Shown: piece by piece, positions 1-8,021 of the stretch | How positions within the stretch are numbered: the first letter of the stretch is position 1 | Layout: each line of letters begins with the position of its first letter | NCBI GenBank assembly: GCA_934590135.1 | Contig: CAKTOT010000045.1 | Span: 1-16,725 of the forward strand | Source of the DNA: an uncultured Muribaculaceae bacterium | GTDB lineage: Bacteria > Bacteroidota > Bacteroidia > Bacteroidales > Muribaculaceae | DNA: 16,725 bases | Direction: 5' to 3' | The notes under the pieces: model-generated | Told to the model about the DNA's origin: nothing | Database searches by the model: none | What the model saw: the letters and a program-made list of their open reading frames with translations, nothing else | Program-made: the position numbers and the translations under genes

Positions 1-483
1 GTCTCCCTTATCCCAGTTTTGGTCTTGTTCGAGGCTGAATGAGACTACCGAAGTGGGAGATGTCCGTCCTATGGCAAATCCGGAAGCTCCATTCCAGACA
101 TTTACGCTGTCACCGGCAACTACAGCTGCGGTATTGGACGTACCTATTGCTGACGAATTAGCCAAACGATCTTTCAATATTTCTTCGGTACGTTCATACA
201 CCTTGATGTATTTGTCTATATGGGCGCCATACCATACCATTGAGGTATCAATCTGCTGCCGAGTCAGATGATGTCGCTCCAGTATAGCCTGTTTAAGCGC
301 CTGACGCACCGAGTCATCTGAAAATTCGGAGTAGTTCATTTCTACGGCACTCTCGCCTACGTATATGTCAGCCAAATATTGGCTCATTTCCTCGGGTTGT
401 ATTATGTCATCGGGTACTCGGCGACATGCTGTCACAAGTACCGCAACAGCAATCATTGCATATATGGCTTGACGGATATTCAT
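1..483 (-). CDS. DUF4296 domain-containing lipoprotein, C-terminus beyond window
   Basis: The reading frame is open from an ATG at 481-483 to the left edge (161 codons), so the 3' end is missing. The N-terminus (MNIRQAIYAM, then a hydrophobic stretch and VLVTAC, Cys20) looks like a lipoprotein signal with a lipobox, so the protein probably sits in the outer or inner membrane facing the periplasm. The following region (IIQPEEMSQYLADIY, GESAVEM, HHLTRQQIDTSMVWYGAH, KYIKVYERTEEILKDRL) matches my memory of the DUF4296 pattern of Bacteroidota. The function of that family is unknown. It starts 42 bases after the lspA stop and is the last visible gene of the ileS-dksA-lspA operon. A lipoprotein beside lipoprotein signal peptidase fits, but no functional link is shown. 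No clear Shine-Dalgarno is present, as is usual in this phylum. Confidence 0.8.
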   Translation of the reverse strand, partial: MNIRQAIYAMIAVAVLVTACRRVPDDIIQPEEMSQYLADIYVGESAVEMNYSEFSDDSVRQALKQAILERHHLTRQQIDTSMVWYGAHIDKYIKVYERTEEILKDRLANSSAIGTSNTAAVVAGDSVNVWNGASGFAIGRTSPTSVVSFSLEQDQNWDKGD

Positions 484-525
484 CGTATACGCGTACTTCG
501 ATTATTGTCGTACCGCTGTCCTTAT

Positions 526-1209
526 TTATTCTGAGACTTCTGAAACTTCAGCCGGGTCTTTCGTCGTTCCCGAATCCGATTTGGCCTCGCGATCTTTTTT
601 ATTTCCACCAAGATAGCGATAGTATCCAAAAATTAGAATAATAAAGCCAATGGTTATGGCCGCATCTGCAAAGTTAAACACGGGGTCGAAAAACGAGAAC
701 ACCTTGCCCCCTATCAACGGCATCCATTCGGGCCATGTGAAGCTGAACAACGGAAAGTAGAACATATCGACTACCATACCGTGAAATAGTTCGCCATAAC
801 CATCTCCCCAGGGTACGACAGATGCCACCTCGGGTGGGAACGGATTGCTGAAAATTTCGCCATAAAATACGCAATCTATGATATTGCCGCCGGCGCCGGC
901 CGTAATCAGTGCTATACATGCGACATATCCCTTAGTGGCAGACTTGTCTCGGCATAACCGCGCAATGTACCATACGAGCAGACTGACTGCTATGATTCTG
1001 AAAATCGTCAAAAACAGCTTGCTACCCAAGGTCATACCAAATGCCATCCCGGGATTCTCGATAAACCGCAGATGGAACCAGGACATCAGTTCTACATCTT
1101 CGCCCAGATAGAACGAAGTTTTAACCCAAATCTTGATGATTTGGTCTATAATGATGACAGCGAGGACTATAGCCACCGCTGTCTGTCCCTTAGTGAGGGT
1201 CGCTTTCAC
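526..1209 (-). CDS. lspA: Lipoprotein signal peptidase (signal peptidase II)
   Basis: This is an inner-membrane aspartyl protease that cleaves the signal peptide from diacylglyceryl-modified prolipoproteins. At 227 aa it is longer than the usual 160-170 aa of proteobacterial LspA. The extra length is a loop around residues 118-165 and a charged tail after about residue 201. Conserved parts are visible: the first membrane helix with Asp22 (IIIDQIIK), ENPGMAFG at 51-58, GGNIIDCVFYG with catalytic Asp112, HGMVVDMFYFP at 143-153 and FNFADAAITIG with catalytic Asp182. The start is a GTG at 1207-1209 that directly follows the TAA of the upstream dksA-like gene in the same frame. The next in-frame Met (residue 42) would remove the first helix, so GTG is the sensible start. 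Translation is probably coupled to the upstream gene. Confidence 0.95.
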   Translation of the reverse strand: MKATLTKGQTAVAIVLAVIIIDQIIKIWVKTSFYLGEDVELMSWFHLRFIENPGMAFGMTLGSKLFLTIFRIIAVSLLVWYIARLCRDKSATKGYVACIALITAGAGGNIIDCVFYGEIFSNPFPPEVASVVPWGDGYGELFHGMVVDMFYFPLFSFTWPEWMPLIGGKVFSFFDPVFNFADAAITIGFIILIFGYYRYLGGNKKDREAKSDSGTTKDPAEVSEVSE

Positions 1210-1581
1210 TTACTTTCTTTCTTTTTGTTCGACGCACAAGGTGGCATGAGGCACAACACGCAGACGCTCTTTGGGTATCAACTGGCCTGTAATACGGTCT
1301 ATGCCATAGGTCTTGTTTTCTATACGCACAAGTGCTGCTTGAAGCTTGTTTATAAACTTGCGTTGCCGCTCGGCAAGACGTGCCGCCTCTTCTTTGTCAC
1401 GTGTATATGCTCCTTCTTCAAGGACCTTGAACGTGGTAGATGTATCGGATATATCATTTCCGTCATTCTTGACTATAGAGCAATAGCTCTCGTATTCCTT
1501 GGTGGCTTTTTCGAGCTTCTCTAATATAAGCTGCTTAAACTCCTGCAGCTCTTCATCTGAATATCTAACTTTTTCAGCCAT
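1210..1581 (-). CDS. DksA/TraR-family transcription factor with degenerate zinc finger
   Basis: A 123-aa protein with a long helical hairpin (about residues 8-90) followed by a short globular end, as in DksA/TraR proteins that enter the secondary channel of RNA polymerase. The coiled-coil tip holds GNDISDTST, with Asp43 and Asp46 in the place of the DxxDxA tip of DksA. The C-terminal part (IENKTYGIDRITGQLIPKE, RLRVVPHATL) is the zinc-finger region, but the four cysteines are lost. Asp95 stands where relatives that I remember have Cys, and only Cys116 remains. It should therefore fold without zinc. The gene lies 30 bases after ileS and abuts lspA, the common Bacteroidota arrangement. The family is clear. 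A real role in the stringent response is inference. Confidence 0.9.
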   Translation of the reverse strand: MAEKVRYSDEELQEFKQLILEKLEKATKEYESYCSIVKNDGNDISDTSTTFKVLEEGAYTRDKEEAARLAERQRKFINKLQAALVRIENKTYGIDRITGQLIPKERLRVVPHATLCVEQKERK

Positions 1582-1611
1582 AATTGGAGAAATTATGAAC
1601 AGTTAATTTGC

Positions 1612-4600
1612 TTACTTATCTCGTGTGATGACTACCGGTAGATTTATGTCATCTATGGTAAGCATCTCTGCGCCGTCCCCTACACCGGGCACAACTTCAA
1701 TGCTTGTCGCCAAGACTTGTGTCGAAATATATTCCTTATATTCCTTGATAGCCTCATCAGTAGCCGTATTTGACCCAAAGGACAGGCATATACGATCTGT
1801 TATTGCATAGTCGCGACTCTTGCGAATGTTCTGTATGCGATTTACGATTTCACGAGCTATGCCTTCGCGTCTCAATTCGTCTGTCACTATGACATCTATG
1901 GCCACCGTAAGGTTTCCGTCATTCGCAACCTGCCAACCGGGTATATCCTCGCTTATGATTTCAACATCCGCAAGGTCTATCTTGACGTCTGTCCCGTCGG
2001 CAAGGGTAACTTCCGCATATCCGGTGCGTTCCATAGCTATTACAGATGCTGTATCAAAAGACGTCAGCGCTTGAGCTACAGCCTTCATTTGCTTTCCGAA
2101 TTTCGGTCCGAGCTTTTTGAAGTCAGGCTTAACGCGTTTTACCAGAATCCCGGCATCGGAATCTACTATCTTCATATCCTTGATATTGACCTCGCCAAGT
2201 ACCAAATCTTTGACAGCTTGAAGCATACAACGCTGTTTGTCATCGTTGACGGGGATCATTACAACGGATAACGGCTGGCGTACCTTGATGTTTACCTTGC
2301 GTCGCAGGGCCAAGACCATAGAGGTGATGCTTTGAGCCATACGCATACGAGTTTCAAGATCAGCATCTATCACAGTCGAATCGGCTTCCGGGAACAGAGC
2401 CAAGTGAACTGAGGAGTCAGACCCCGTGAGGTCGCGGTATAGCTTGTCGGCATAGAATGGCGAAACAGGCGCCATAAGCATTGCTACAGTCTTAAGGCAC
2501 TGATAAAGTGTCTGATATGCAGCAAGTTTATCTTCTGTCATACCGCCGCCCCAGAAACGCTTGCGATTAAGTCGTACATACCAATTTGAGAGGTTTTCGC
2601 CTACAAAATCGGCTATGGCTCTGGCGGCTCGCGTAGGCTCGTAATCTGTCAAGTAACGATCTACATCCTGTATCAAGGTATTCAGCACCGAAATAATCCA
2701 ACGGTCAATCTCGGGACGACGCTCCATAGGCACTTGTGCTGCCGAGGCATCAAAGCCATCTACATTGGCATATAGGGCAAAGAACGAATATGTATTGTAT
2801 ATCGTTGCAAAGAACTTGCGTGCAGCCTCTTGAACTCCGGCCGGGTCAAACTTGAGGTTGTCCCACGGAGAGGAATTGGATATCATGTACCAGCGCAACG
2901 GGTCGCTACCATATTTTTCTATAGCTTCGAAGGGATTGACTGCATTACCCAAACGCTTGGACATCTTGTTGCCATCCTTATCAAGGACAAGTCCGTTGGA
3001 AATAACATTACGATATGCCACCGAGTCAAATATCATTCCGGCAATAGCATGGAGCGTAAAGAACCATCCGCGTGTCTGGTCAACACCTTCTGCAATAAAG
3101 TCTGCGGGAAATGCCGTACCATTATCAATGTCTTCCTTGTGCTCAAATGGGTAATGTTGTTGCGCATAAGGCATCGAACCCGAATCAAACCACACATCGA
3201 TTAGGTCGGTTTCGCGATGCATCGGGTGCCCATCTTCGCTAACCAAAACGATATCGTCTACATAGGGACGGTGAAGGTCTATTTTTTCGTAATTTGACTT
3301 AGTGTAAATGCCGGGCTCGAAACCTTTCTCATGCAAGGGATTTGCCTTCATTACTCCGGCAGCGACGGCACGTTCTATCTCGTTGTACAACTCTTCGACA
3401 GACCCTATGCACTTCTCTGATTTGCCATCTTCGGTTCGCCATATAGGAAGCGGAGTTCCCCAGTAACGGCTACGGCTGAGATTCCAATCCTGGACATTCT
3501 CAAGCCATTTACCGAAGCGACCACTACCCGTGCTTGCCGGCTTCCAATTGATTGTGTTGTTGAGTGCGATGAGGCGATCGCGTGCCGCGGTGGTGCGAAT
3601 AAACCAGCTGTCCAGCGGATAGTACAAAACCGGTTTGTCCGTACGCCAGCAATGCGGATAATTGTGCGTTTGCTTTTCTATACGGAAGGCCTGACCATCG
3701 CGCTTCATCTCTATAGATATGACGATATTGAGGTCCTCGGCCTTGGCTGCGGCAGCTGCATCATATACACCTCCTTCGTTGAAACGAGGATCGAATGCAT
3801 TCTTCACGTAATCTCCGGCATGATGACTATATGCGGCTACATCAACGCATTTTTCGACAAATGTTTCATCAAGTTCGTCAAGGGTGTAGTACTTGCCTGT
3901 AAGATCAACCATAGGACGTGTCTCACCCTTATGATTAATCATAAACAATGGCGGAATGCCGGCAGCCTTGGCCACCTTGGCATCATCAGCACCAAAAGTC
4001 GGTGCGATGTGTACTATGCCGGTACCATCATCAATAGTGACGTAGTCCCCGGGTATAACCCGAAAAGCACATGCCGAGAGCTGGACAAAACGATCTTTAC
4101 CGACTGCAAAGACCGTCTCGGGATGCTCGTTGGCATATTCGTTCACGTATGCCGCACTATTGGCGTCCAGTCTTTCGCATGGACGTACCCAAGGCATAAG
4201 TTGCTGATAGCGCATACCTACAAGTTCCGAACCTTTGTAATGGCCCACAACTCTCCACGGTACGATCTTGTCACCGGCCGCATATCCTTCAAGCGCTTTT
4301 TCGGCACCCTCTGCCTTAAAGTAATCTTTGATAAGTGCCTCGGCAATGACTACGGTGATTTTCTCTCCGGTATATGGGTTGTATGTACGTACTACAGCAT
4401 AGTCGAATTTCGGTCCTACACATAGGGCGGTGTTTGACGGCAGTGTCCACGGAGTTGTAGTCCATGCCATAAAACAAGGCTTGCCCCACCCTTTCATATC
4501 TTCTTTCGGCTCGGTGATTGTAAACAATGCAGTACATGTTGTGTCCTTGACATCTCGATAGCACCCGGGCTGATTCAACTCATGGCTCGACAAGCCTGTT

Positions 4601-5160
4601 CCGGCCGCAGGTGAATAAGGCTGAATAGTATAGCCTTTATACAGGTAACCTTTCTTGTATAACTGAGAAAGCAACCACCAAACACTTTCGATATAACGAT
4701 TGTCATAAGTGATATAGGGGTCATCCGTATCCACCCAATAGCCCATGCGATCTGTCAACGTTTCCCATTCGCGAGTGTATTTCATTACCTCTCGACGACA
4801 TGCAGCATTGTATTCGTCTACGCTGATTTTCTTGCCTATATCTTCCTTTGTGATACCGAGGGATTTCTCCACGCCAAGCTCAACGGGCAGTCCATGCGTA
4901 TCCCAGCCGGCCTTGCGGAGTACCTTGTATCCTTTCATAGTCTTGTATCGGCATACAATATCCTTGATAGTACGAGCCATCACATGGTGAATGCCGGGCA
5001 TACCATTAGCCGAAGGAGGTCCCTCATAAAACACAAAGGAGGGATGCCCTTCGCGGCACTCGATACTGCGGCGGAAAAGGTCTTCCTTTTGCCAAGCCCC
5101 AAGTACTTCTTTATTGATTTCGGACAGGTTAAAGCCTGTGTATTCGGGAAATTTATTCAT
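1612..5160 (-). CDS. ileS: Isoleucine--tRNA ligase, eukaryote-like (type 2)
   Basis: A 1182-aa cytosolic class Ia aminoacyl-tRNA synthetase that charges tRNA-Ile. The order is: catalytic domain with PPSANGMPGIHHVMAR (the HxGH signature is GIHH, residues 56-59) and GWDTHGLPVE (85-94); CP1 editing domain with WTTTPWTLPSN (233-243) and GIVHIAPTFGADD (381-393), which hydrolyses mischarged Val-tRNA; SRYWGTPLPIW (564-574); KMSKR loop (732-736); then the anticodon-binding domain and a long C-terminal region without the zinc-binding cysteines of E. coli IleRS. These features fit the IleRS2 type shared with eukaryotes and mupirocin-resistant bacteria. The GIHH order instead of HxGH is notable (see findings). 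It is the first gene of the operon and is preceded by a good Bacteroidota promoter about 100 bases upstream. Confidence 0.97.
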   Translation of the reverse strand: MNKFPEYTGFNLSEINKEVLGAWQKEDLFRRSIECREGHPSFVFYEGPPSANGMPGIHHVMARTIKDIVCRYKTMKGYKVLRKAGWDTHGLPVELGVEKSLGITKEDIGKKISVDEYNAACRREVMKYTREWETLTDRMGYWVDTDDPYITYDNRYIESVWWLLSQLYKKGYLYKGYTIQPYSPAAGTGLSSHELNQPGCYRDVKDTTCTALFTITEPKEDMKGWGKPCFMAWTTTPWTLPSNTALCVGPKFDYAVVRTYNPYTGEKITVVIAEALIKDYFKAEGAEKALEGYAAGDKIVPWRVVGHYKGSELVGMRYQQLMPWVRPCERLDANSAAYVNEYANEHPETVFAVGKDRFVQLSACAFRVIPGDYVTIDDGTGIVHIAPTFGADDAKVAKAAGIPPLFMINHKGETRPMVDLTGKYYTLDELDETFVEKCVDVAAYSHHAGDYVKNAFDPRFNEGGVYDAAAAAKAEDLNIVISIEMKRDGQAFRIEKQTHNYPHCWRTDKPVLYYPLDSWFIRTTAARDRLIALNNTINWKPASTGSGRFGKWLENVQDWNLSRSRYWGTPLPIWRTEDGKSEKCIGSVEELYNEIERAVAAGVMKANPLHEKGFEPGIYTKSNYEKIDLHRPYVDDIVLVSEDGHPMHRETDLIDVWFDSGSMPYAQQHYPFEHKEDIDNGTAFPADFIAEGVDQTRGWFFTLHAIAGMIFDSVAYRNVISNGLVLDKDGNKMSKRLGNAVNPFEAIEKYGSDPLRWYMISNSSPWDNLKFDPAGVQEAARKFFATIYNTYSFFALYANVDGFDASAAQVPMERRPEIDRWIISVLNTLIQDVDRYLTDYEPTRAARAIADFVGENLSNWYVRLNRKRFWGGGMTEDKLAAYQTLYQCLKTVAMLMAPVSPFYADKLYRDLTGSDSSVHLALFPEADSTVIDADLETRMRMAQSITSMVLALRRKVNIKVRQPLSVVMIPVNDDKQRCMLQAVKDLVLGEVNIKDMKIVDSDAGILVKRVKPDFKKLGPKFGKQMKAVAQALTSFDTASVIAMERTGYAEVTLADGTDVKIDLADVEIISEDIPGWQVANDGNLTVAIDVIVTDELRREGIAREIVNRIQNIRKSRDYAITDRICLSFGSNTATDEAIKEYKEYISTQVLATSIEVVPGVGDGAEMLTIDDINLPVVITRDK

Positions 5161-5260
5161 AGTTGGTTCTGTGACTATGTCGTCTGTAGTTGTGTGTACG
5201 TATATACTATTGTCGGCAACGCAAGGTTTTTGCTTGCACCGCCTCCGATATTGCTGACCG

Positions 5261-5291
5261 CAAATTTACGCATTTTTTATCAATTGACAAT
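5261..5291 (-). promoter_or_regulatory. Bacteroidota-type promoter for the ileS operon
   Basis: Read on the minus strand, TAAATTTG (5261-5268) is a perfect TAnnTTTG -7 element. ATTG (5288-5291) lies 19 bases upstream, a normal distance for the TTTG-like -33 element of the Bacteroidota primary sigma factor. Transcription should begin near 5255, giving a leader of about 95 bases before the ileS ATG at 5160. That leader holds a small hairpin (GCAAG/CTTGC, 5221-5225 with 5233-5237). Nothing resembling a T-box was seen. Confidence 0.7.
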
Positions 5292-5310
5292 GCCTTAGGC
5301 CGCACATAAA

Positions 5311-5363
5311 TGCCAATAGAGCCGATAGGATCATACTTCATAGTCCTATCGGCTCTATTAGCA
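5311..5363 (-). terminator. Strong hairpin downstream of pulA
   Basis: A perfect 16-bp inverted repeat (5315-5330 with 5344-5359; arms AATAGAGCCGATAGGA / TCCTATCGGCTCTATT) has a 13-base loop. It is extended by three more pairs (TGC/GCA) after one mismatch. It begins 25 bases after the pulantase-frame stop at 5388 and ends just before the ileS promoter, so it probably separates the pullulanase transcript from the ileS operon. The T-tract on the minus strand is weak (ATTTA). On the plus strand a TTTT follows (5364-5367), which may reflect some bidirectional function. Confidence 0.7.
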
Positions 5364-5387
5364 TTTTGCGCCGTTAAGCAAAAGGCG

Positions 5388-7391
5388 TTATTCTTGGGCA
5401 AGAATGAGTGCCGAGTATGCCGGCACGGTTATATTTCCACCCTTCGATTTTCCCATACCTTTTGCTTTAAGTTTGCCATCGTAAGCAACGATAGTCCAGC
5501 TGCCTCTGGGTATATGTACGTCAACTGATTTATCATTACCATTGAATACTATTTTGATTTCCTTCCAAGGATCTCCGTTGGCATGGTTCTTTAACGAATA
5601 GGATATGACATTTGAGCGCGTTTCGTTGTCAAACACGAGGTTCTTGGCGATATCTGCAGCAGCAGTCATACGGAACGCCGGATGAGCCTTGCGTAGCGCA
5701 ATCAATTCGCGATAGTATTCAAACTGGTCTGAATTAGCAGTCTTTAAGTCCCAATCAATAGCGTTGATATAGTCAGGTGATACATAGGAATTGTGAACGC
5801 CCTTTTTATCTCGAAAGATTTCTTCGCCGGCAAACATAAACGGCGTACCTTGAGATGTAAAGACTATTGTTTGTGCTAATCTTGCGGCACGTTGGCGTGT
5901 GGTGACATCCGCCTCGGGCATTGATTTTGCCAATTTGTCCGTAAGCATCAAATCGTCATGGCATGATACATAATTTATAATTTGTGTAGGAGCTGTGGCA
6001 TAGGCAAATTTTGAGTTATTGCCTTTACTATAATCCACCTGCGGGTGTGCCGTAGATGCCACTATGCCGATTTTGACAGTTTCTTCGTTGCCGGGCTTAC
6101 CTGTAGCAAAACCTCGATCTGCCTCATTGCTATAATGACCCTTAACTGCATCCCGAAGATCGTCCGAAAATACGGCTATACCCTGCATCTTGCCCACGTT
6201 CTCCTTGAGGGCTCGACGCTCGACTACCAGAGGCGAATCACCTGCAGTCCAACCTTCGCCGTATACAAAAATGGACGGATTTATCGCCTTAAGCTCACGT
6301 GCTACACGATTCATGGTTTCGATGTCATGAATCGCCATAAGGTCAAAGCGGAATCCATCAATATGGTATTCACTTGCCCAGTATTTGACCGAATTAACGA
6401 TAAAATTCTGCATCATCTGCCGATCGCTGGCTGTTTCATTACCACAGCCCGATGCGTTACTGTAACTTCCATCCGGGTTGTGACGATAGAAGTATCCGGG
6501 TGCAGTAAGCGAGAAATTGCTGCCGCCATTATCTCCGGTATGATTGTATACCACATCCATAATTACACCTATCCCGGCATTGTGCAAGGCTTGCACCATT
6601 TCTTTCATCTCACGGATGCGCACTGCCGGAGCGGACGGATCGGTGGAATATGAACCTTCGGGCGCATTGTAGTTTTGAGGATCGTATCCCCAATTGTACT
6701 GATTTGCCGGGAGATTGCTCTCATCCACCGAATTGAAGTCATAAGACGGTAGTATGTGTACATGCGTCACGCCCAATTCTTTTAGATGGTCTATTCCAGT
6801 CTTGGCTCCCGAATTGTTATGTGTCCCGGCTTCAGTCAATGCCAGAAATTTGCCTTTATGAACTATGCCTCCCGATTGATGTATGGAGAAGTCGCGGTGG
6901 TGCATCTCATATATCACTGCATCATTGATATTTTCCACCACCGGGCCATGATCTTTATCCCATCCCTGAGGATCAGTTTGAGACATCTCTATAACTGCTG
7001 CACGTCTGCCATTAGTCCCTACTGCCTTGGCGTATATTCCGGGGGTTTCGGCAAGCCATTGACCTTGTGTTTGCACCTGAAAGGTGTAAAACTTACCATA
7101 CAGCTTTTGCGGAACTGCCGCACGCCATACACCTTTTTCGCCACGATTCATTTCAAGTGTGTCCGTAGCTGCGCTATTGCGATCTGTGTCATAGAGCAAA
7201 ACCCGTACATTTTGTGCAGCCGGAGACCACAAGGTAAAATGCGTCCCTGAATTGTCCACGACCAGCTCCAGGTCATCGCCATCATATACGGGATACGAAT
7301 TGTATACTTCATCAAGCGTTGGAACAGCCGCATACGCCGAAGCTGTCAGGCTCGCGGTCATAGCCATAGTCAGTAGTTTTAGATTTTTCAT
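5388..7391 (-). CDS. pulA: Type I pullulanase (GH13 alpha-1,6-debranching enzyme), secreted
   Basis: A 667-aa enzyme that hydrolyses alpha-1,6 branch points in pullulan, glycogen or starch fragments. A Sec signal peptide (residues 1 to about 22, ending SAYAA) without a lipobox points to the periplasm. A CBM48-like N-terminal beta domain covers roughly 45-125. The GH13 barrel shows the type I pullulanase signature YNWGYDP (232-238), region I DVVYNH (279-284), region II GFRFD with nucleophile Asp350, region III VYGEGW with acid/base Glu379, and region IV SCHDD (476-480). A C-terminal beta domain ends at 667. The length matches pullulanases of Bacteroides as I remember them. There is no SusC/D gene beside it, so it looks like a stand-alone gene. 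An inverted repeat at 7516-7538 upstream is a possible control site. I found only a weak -7 candidate (AGACTTTG, minus strand, 7433-7440). Confidence 0.93.
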   Translation of the reverse strand: MKNLKLLTMAMTASLTASAYAAVPTLDEVYNSYPVYDGDDLELVVDNSGTHFTLWSPAAQNVRVLLYDTDRNSAATDTLEMNRGEKGVWRAAVPQKLYGKFYTFQVQTQGQWLAETPGIYAKAVGTNGRRAAVIEMSQTDPQGWDKDHGPVVENINDAVIYEMHHRDFSIHQSGGIVHKGKFLALTEAGTHNNSGAKTGIDHLKELGVTHVHILPSYDFNSVDESNLPANQYNWGYDPQNYNAPEGSYSTDPSAPAVRIREMKEMVQALHNAGIGVIMDVVYNHTGDNGGSNFSLTAPGYFYRHNPDGSYSNASGCGNETASDRQMMQNFIVNSVKYWASEYHIDGFRFDLMAIHDIETMNRVARELKAINPSIFVYGEGWTAGDSPLVVERRALKENVGKMQGIAVFSDDLRDAVKGHYSNEADRGFATGKPGNEETVKIGIVASTAHPQVDYSKGNNSKFAYATAPTQIINYVSCHDDLMLTDKLAKSMPEADVTTRQRAARLAQTIVFTSQGTPFMFAGEEIFRDKKGVHNSYVSPDYINAIDWDLKTANSDQFEYYRELIALRKAHPAFRMTAAADIAKNLVFDNETRSNVISYSLKNHANGDPWKEIKIVFNGNDKSVDVHIPRGSWTIVAYDGKLKAKGMGKSKGGNITVPAYSALILAQE

Positions 7392-7515
7392 TAGGTGTAA
7401 GATATGTCTTTAGAAGTCTGTATGTATTTTATCAAAGTCTTTTAAGAGATGGCCTATGCACGTAATATTCTTCCCATATTATATGCTCTTGTCTCATAGT
7501 TACGCAATATGGCGA

Positions 7516-7538
7516 GGTAAGGACAGTCCTTCCTTACC
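7516..7538. repeat. 8-bp inverted repeat upstream of pulA
   Basis: GGTAAGGA (7516-7523) and TCCTTACC (7531-7538) form a perfect inverted repeat with a 7-base spacer, about 125-150 bases upstream of the pulA start. It is not followed by a convincing T-tract on the minus strand, so it looks more like an operator or a leader hairpin than a terminator. No regulator is encoded nearby. Confidence 0.45.
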
Positions 7539-7577
7539 AATTCATATTCTTTATTTTAATTAATTTCACGGCGCATA

Positions 7578-7602
7578 ATAAAGCCCTTTTTCACGGCTTT
7601 AT
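7578..7602 (-). terminator. Terminator hairpin of the small secreted protein gene
   Basis: On the minus strand ATAAAGCC (7595-7602) pairs perfectly with GGCTTTAT (7578-7585) around a 9-base loop (GTGAAAAAG), followed by TATG. The hairpin begins inside the stop codon of the small gene ending at 7602. An A-rich 5' arm and U-rich 3' arm flanking a GC core is the usual shape of a rho-independent terminator, though the U-tract is short. Confidence 0.5.
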
Positions 7603-7916
7603 CAGCGCAGAATTACTCGTTGCGAGTATCGTTCGCAGCGTATGATATAATATCCTGTAGGTAAATCTATCAGCGTTGTCCCCGGATGTATCGTCAATGT
7701 CTTGACTATCTGACCCGTAAGCGAATAGCACACTACCACCCGCGATTCATTACCCGGAAGTGTGATTTCGACATGATTGCCGACAACACGAATAACGGGT
7801 TTATTTACAGCAACATTGGCTACCGACTCGTTATTCTCGGCAGGTTCGGCGAAGGATGTAGCCGATACGGCTGTAATCGCTGTCGCTATCATCAGGATGC
7901 GCAATATTCTGTTCAT
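7602..7916 (-). CDS. Small secreted protein resembling a stand-alone T9SS C-terminal domain
   Basis: A 104-aa protein starting at the ATG at 7914-7916. An upstream in-frame ATG at 7946 lies inside the predicted -7 promoter element and is rejected. Residues 1 to about 23 form a Sec signal peptide (MNRILRILMIATAITAV, then SATSFA). After a short linker (AEPAENNESVANVAVNKP) the whole mature part is one beta-rich module, about residues 41-104. It contains CYSLTGQIVKTL, LIDLPTGYYIIRC and RVILR, which fits the type IX secretion sorting-tail pattern (xxNLxGQxV ... IDLxxLxxGxYxxxV ... KxxxK). There is no cargo domain in front of it. The role is unknown: it could be an exported mini-protein, a remnant of a larger T9SS cargo, or a related beta-sandwich family. 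Confidence 0.65.
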   Translation of the reverse strand: MNRILRILMIATAITAVSATSFAEPAENNESVANVAVNKPVIRVVGNHVEITLPGNESRVVVCYSLTGQIVKTLTIHPGTTLIDLPTGYYIIRCERYSQRVILR

Positions 7917-7943
7917 ATCTTTCGCTTGGTGAGATTTGTTATG

Positions 7944-7973
7944 CAAATATAATCCATATATTGTATGAACAAT
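7944..7973 (-). promoter_or_regulatory. Bacteroidota-type promoter of the small secreted protein
   Basis: On the minus strand TATATTTG (7944-7951) is a perfect TAnnTTTG -7 element, with ATTG (7970-7973) 18 bases upstream as a -33-like element. Transcription would start near 7938, only about 20 bases before the ATG at 7916. This decides the start of the gene, because an ATG at 7946 would lie upstream of the transcript. Confidence 0.6.
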
Positions 7974-8021
7974 GGAATATTCATGAAGAAAACCGCCGTA
8001 TTTAACCTTATTTAAGGTATG

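Noticed and set aside
3652..4425. 257-codon frame antisense to ileS
   Set aside because: It is opposite a certain gene with intact motifs throughout. The composition (many Cys, His, Tyr, Ile) is that of an antisense shadow.
7917..7946. Extended N-terminus (MHNKSHQAKD) for the small secreted protein
   Set aside because: The ATG at 7946 lies inside the predicted -7 element, and starting at 7916 gives a clean signal peptide.
8005..8018. ACCTTA-TT-TAAGGT palindrome just after the purF-family stop as a terminator
   Set aside because: The stem is short and AT-rich, the loop would be only two to four bases, and no T-run follows on the minus strand.
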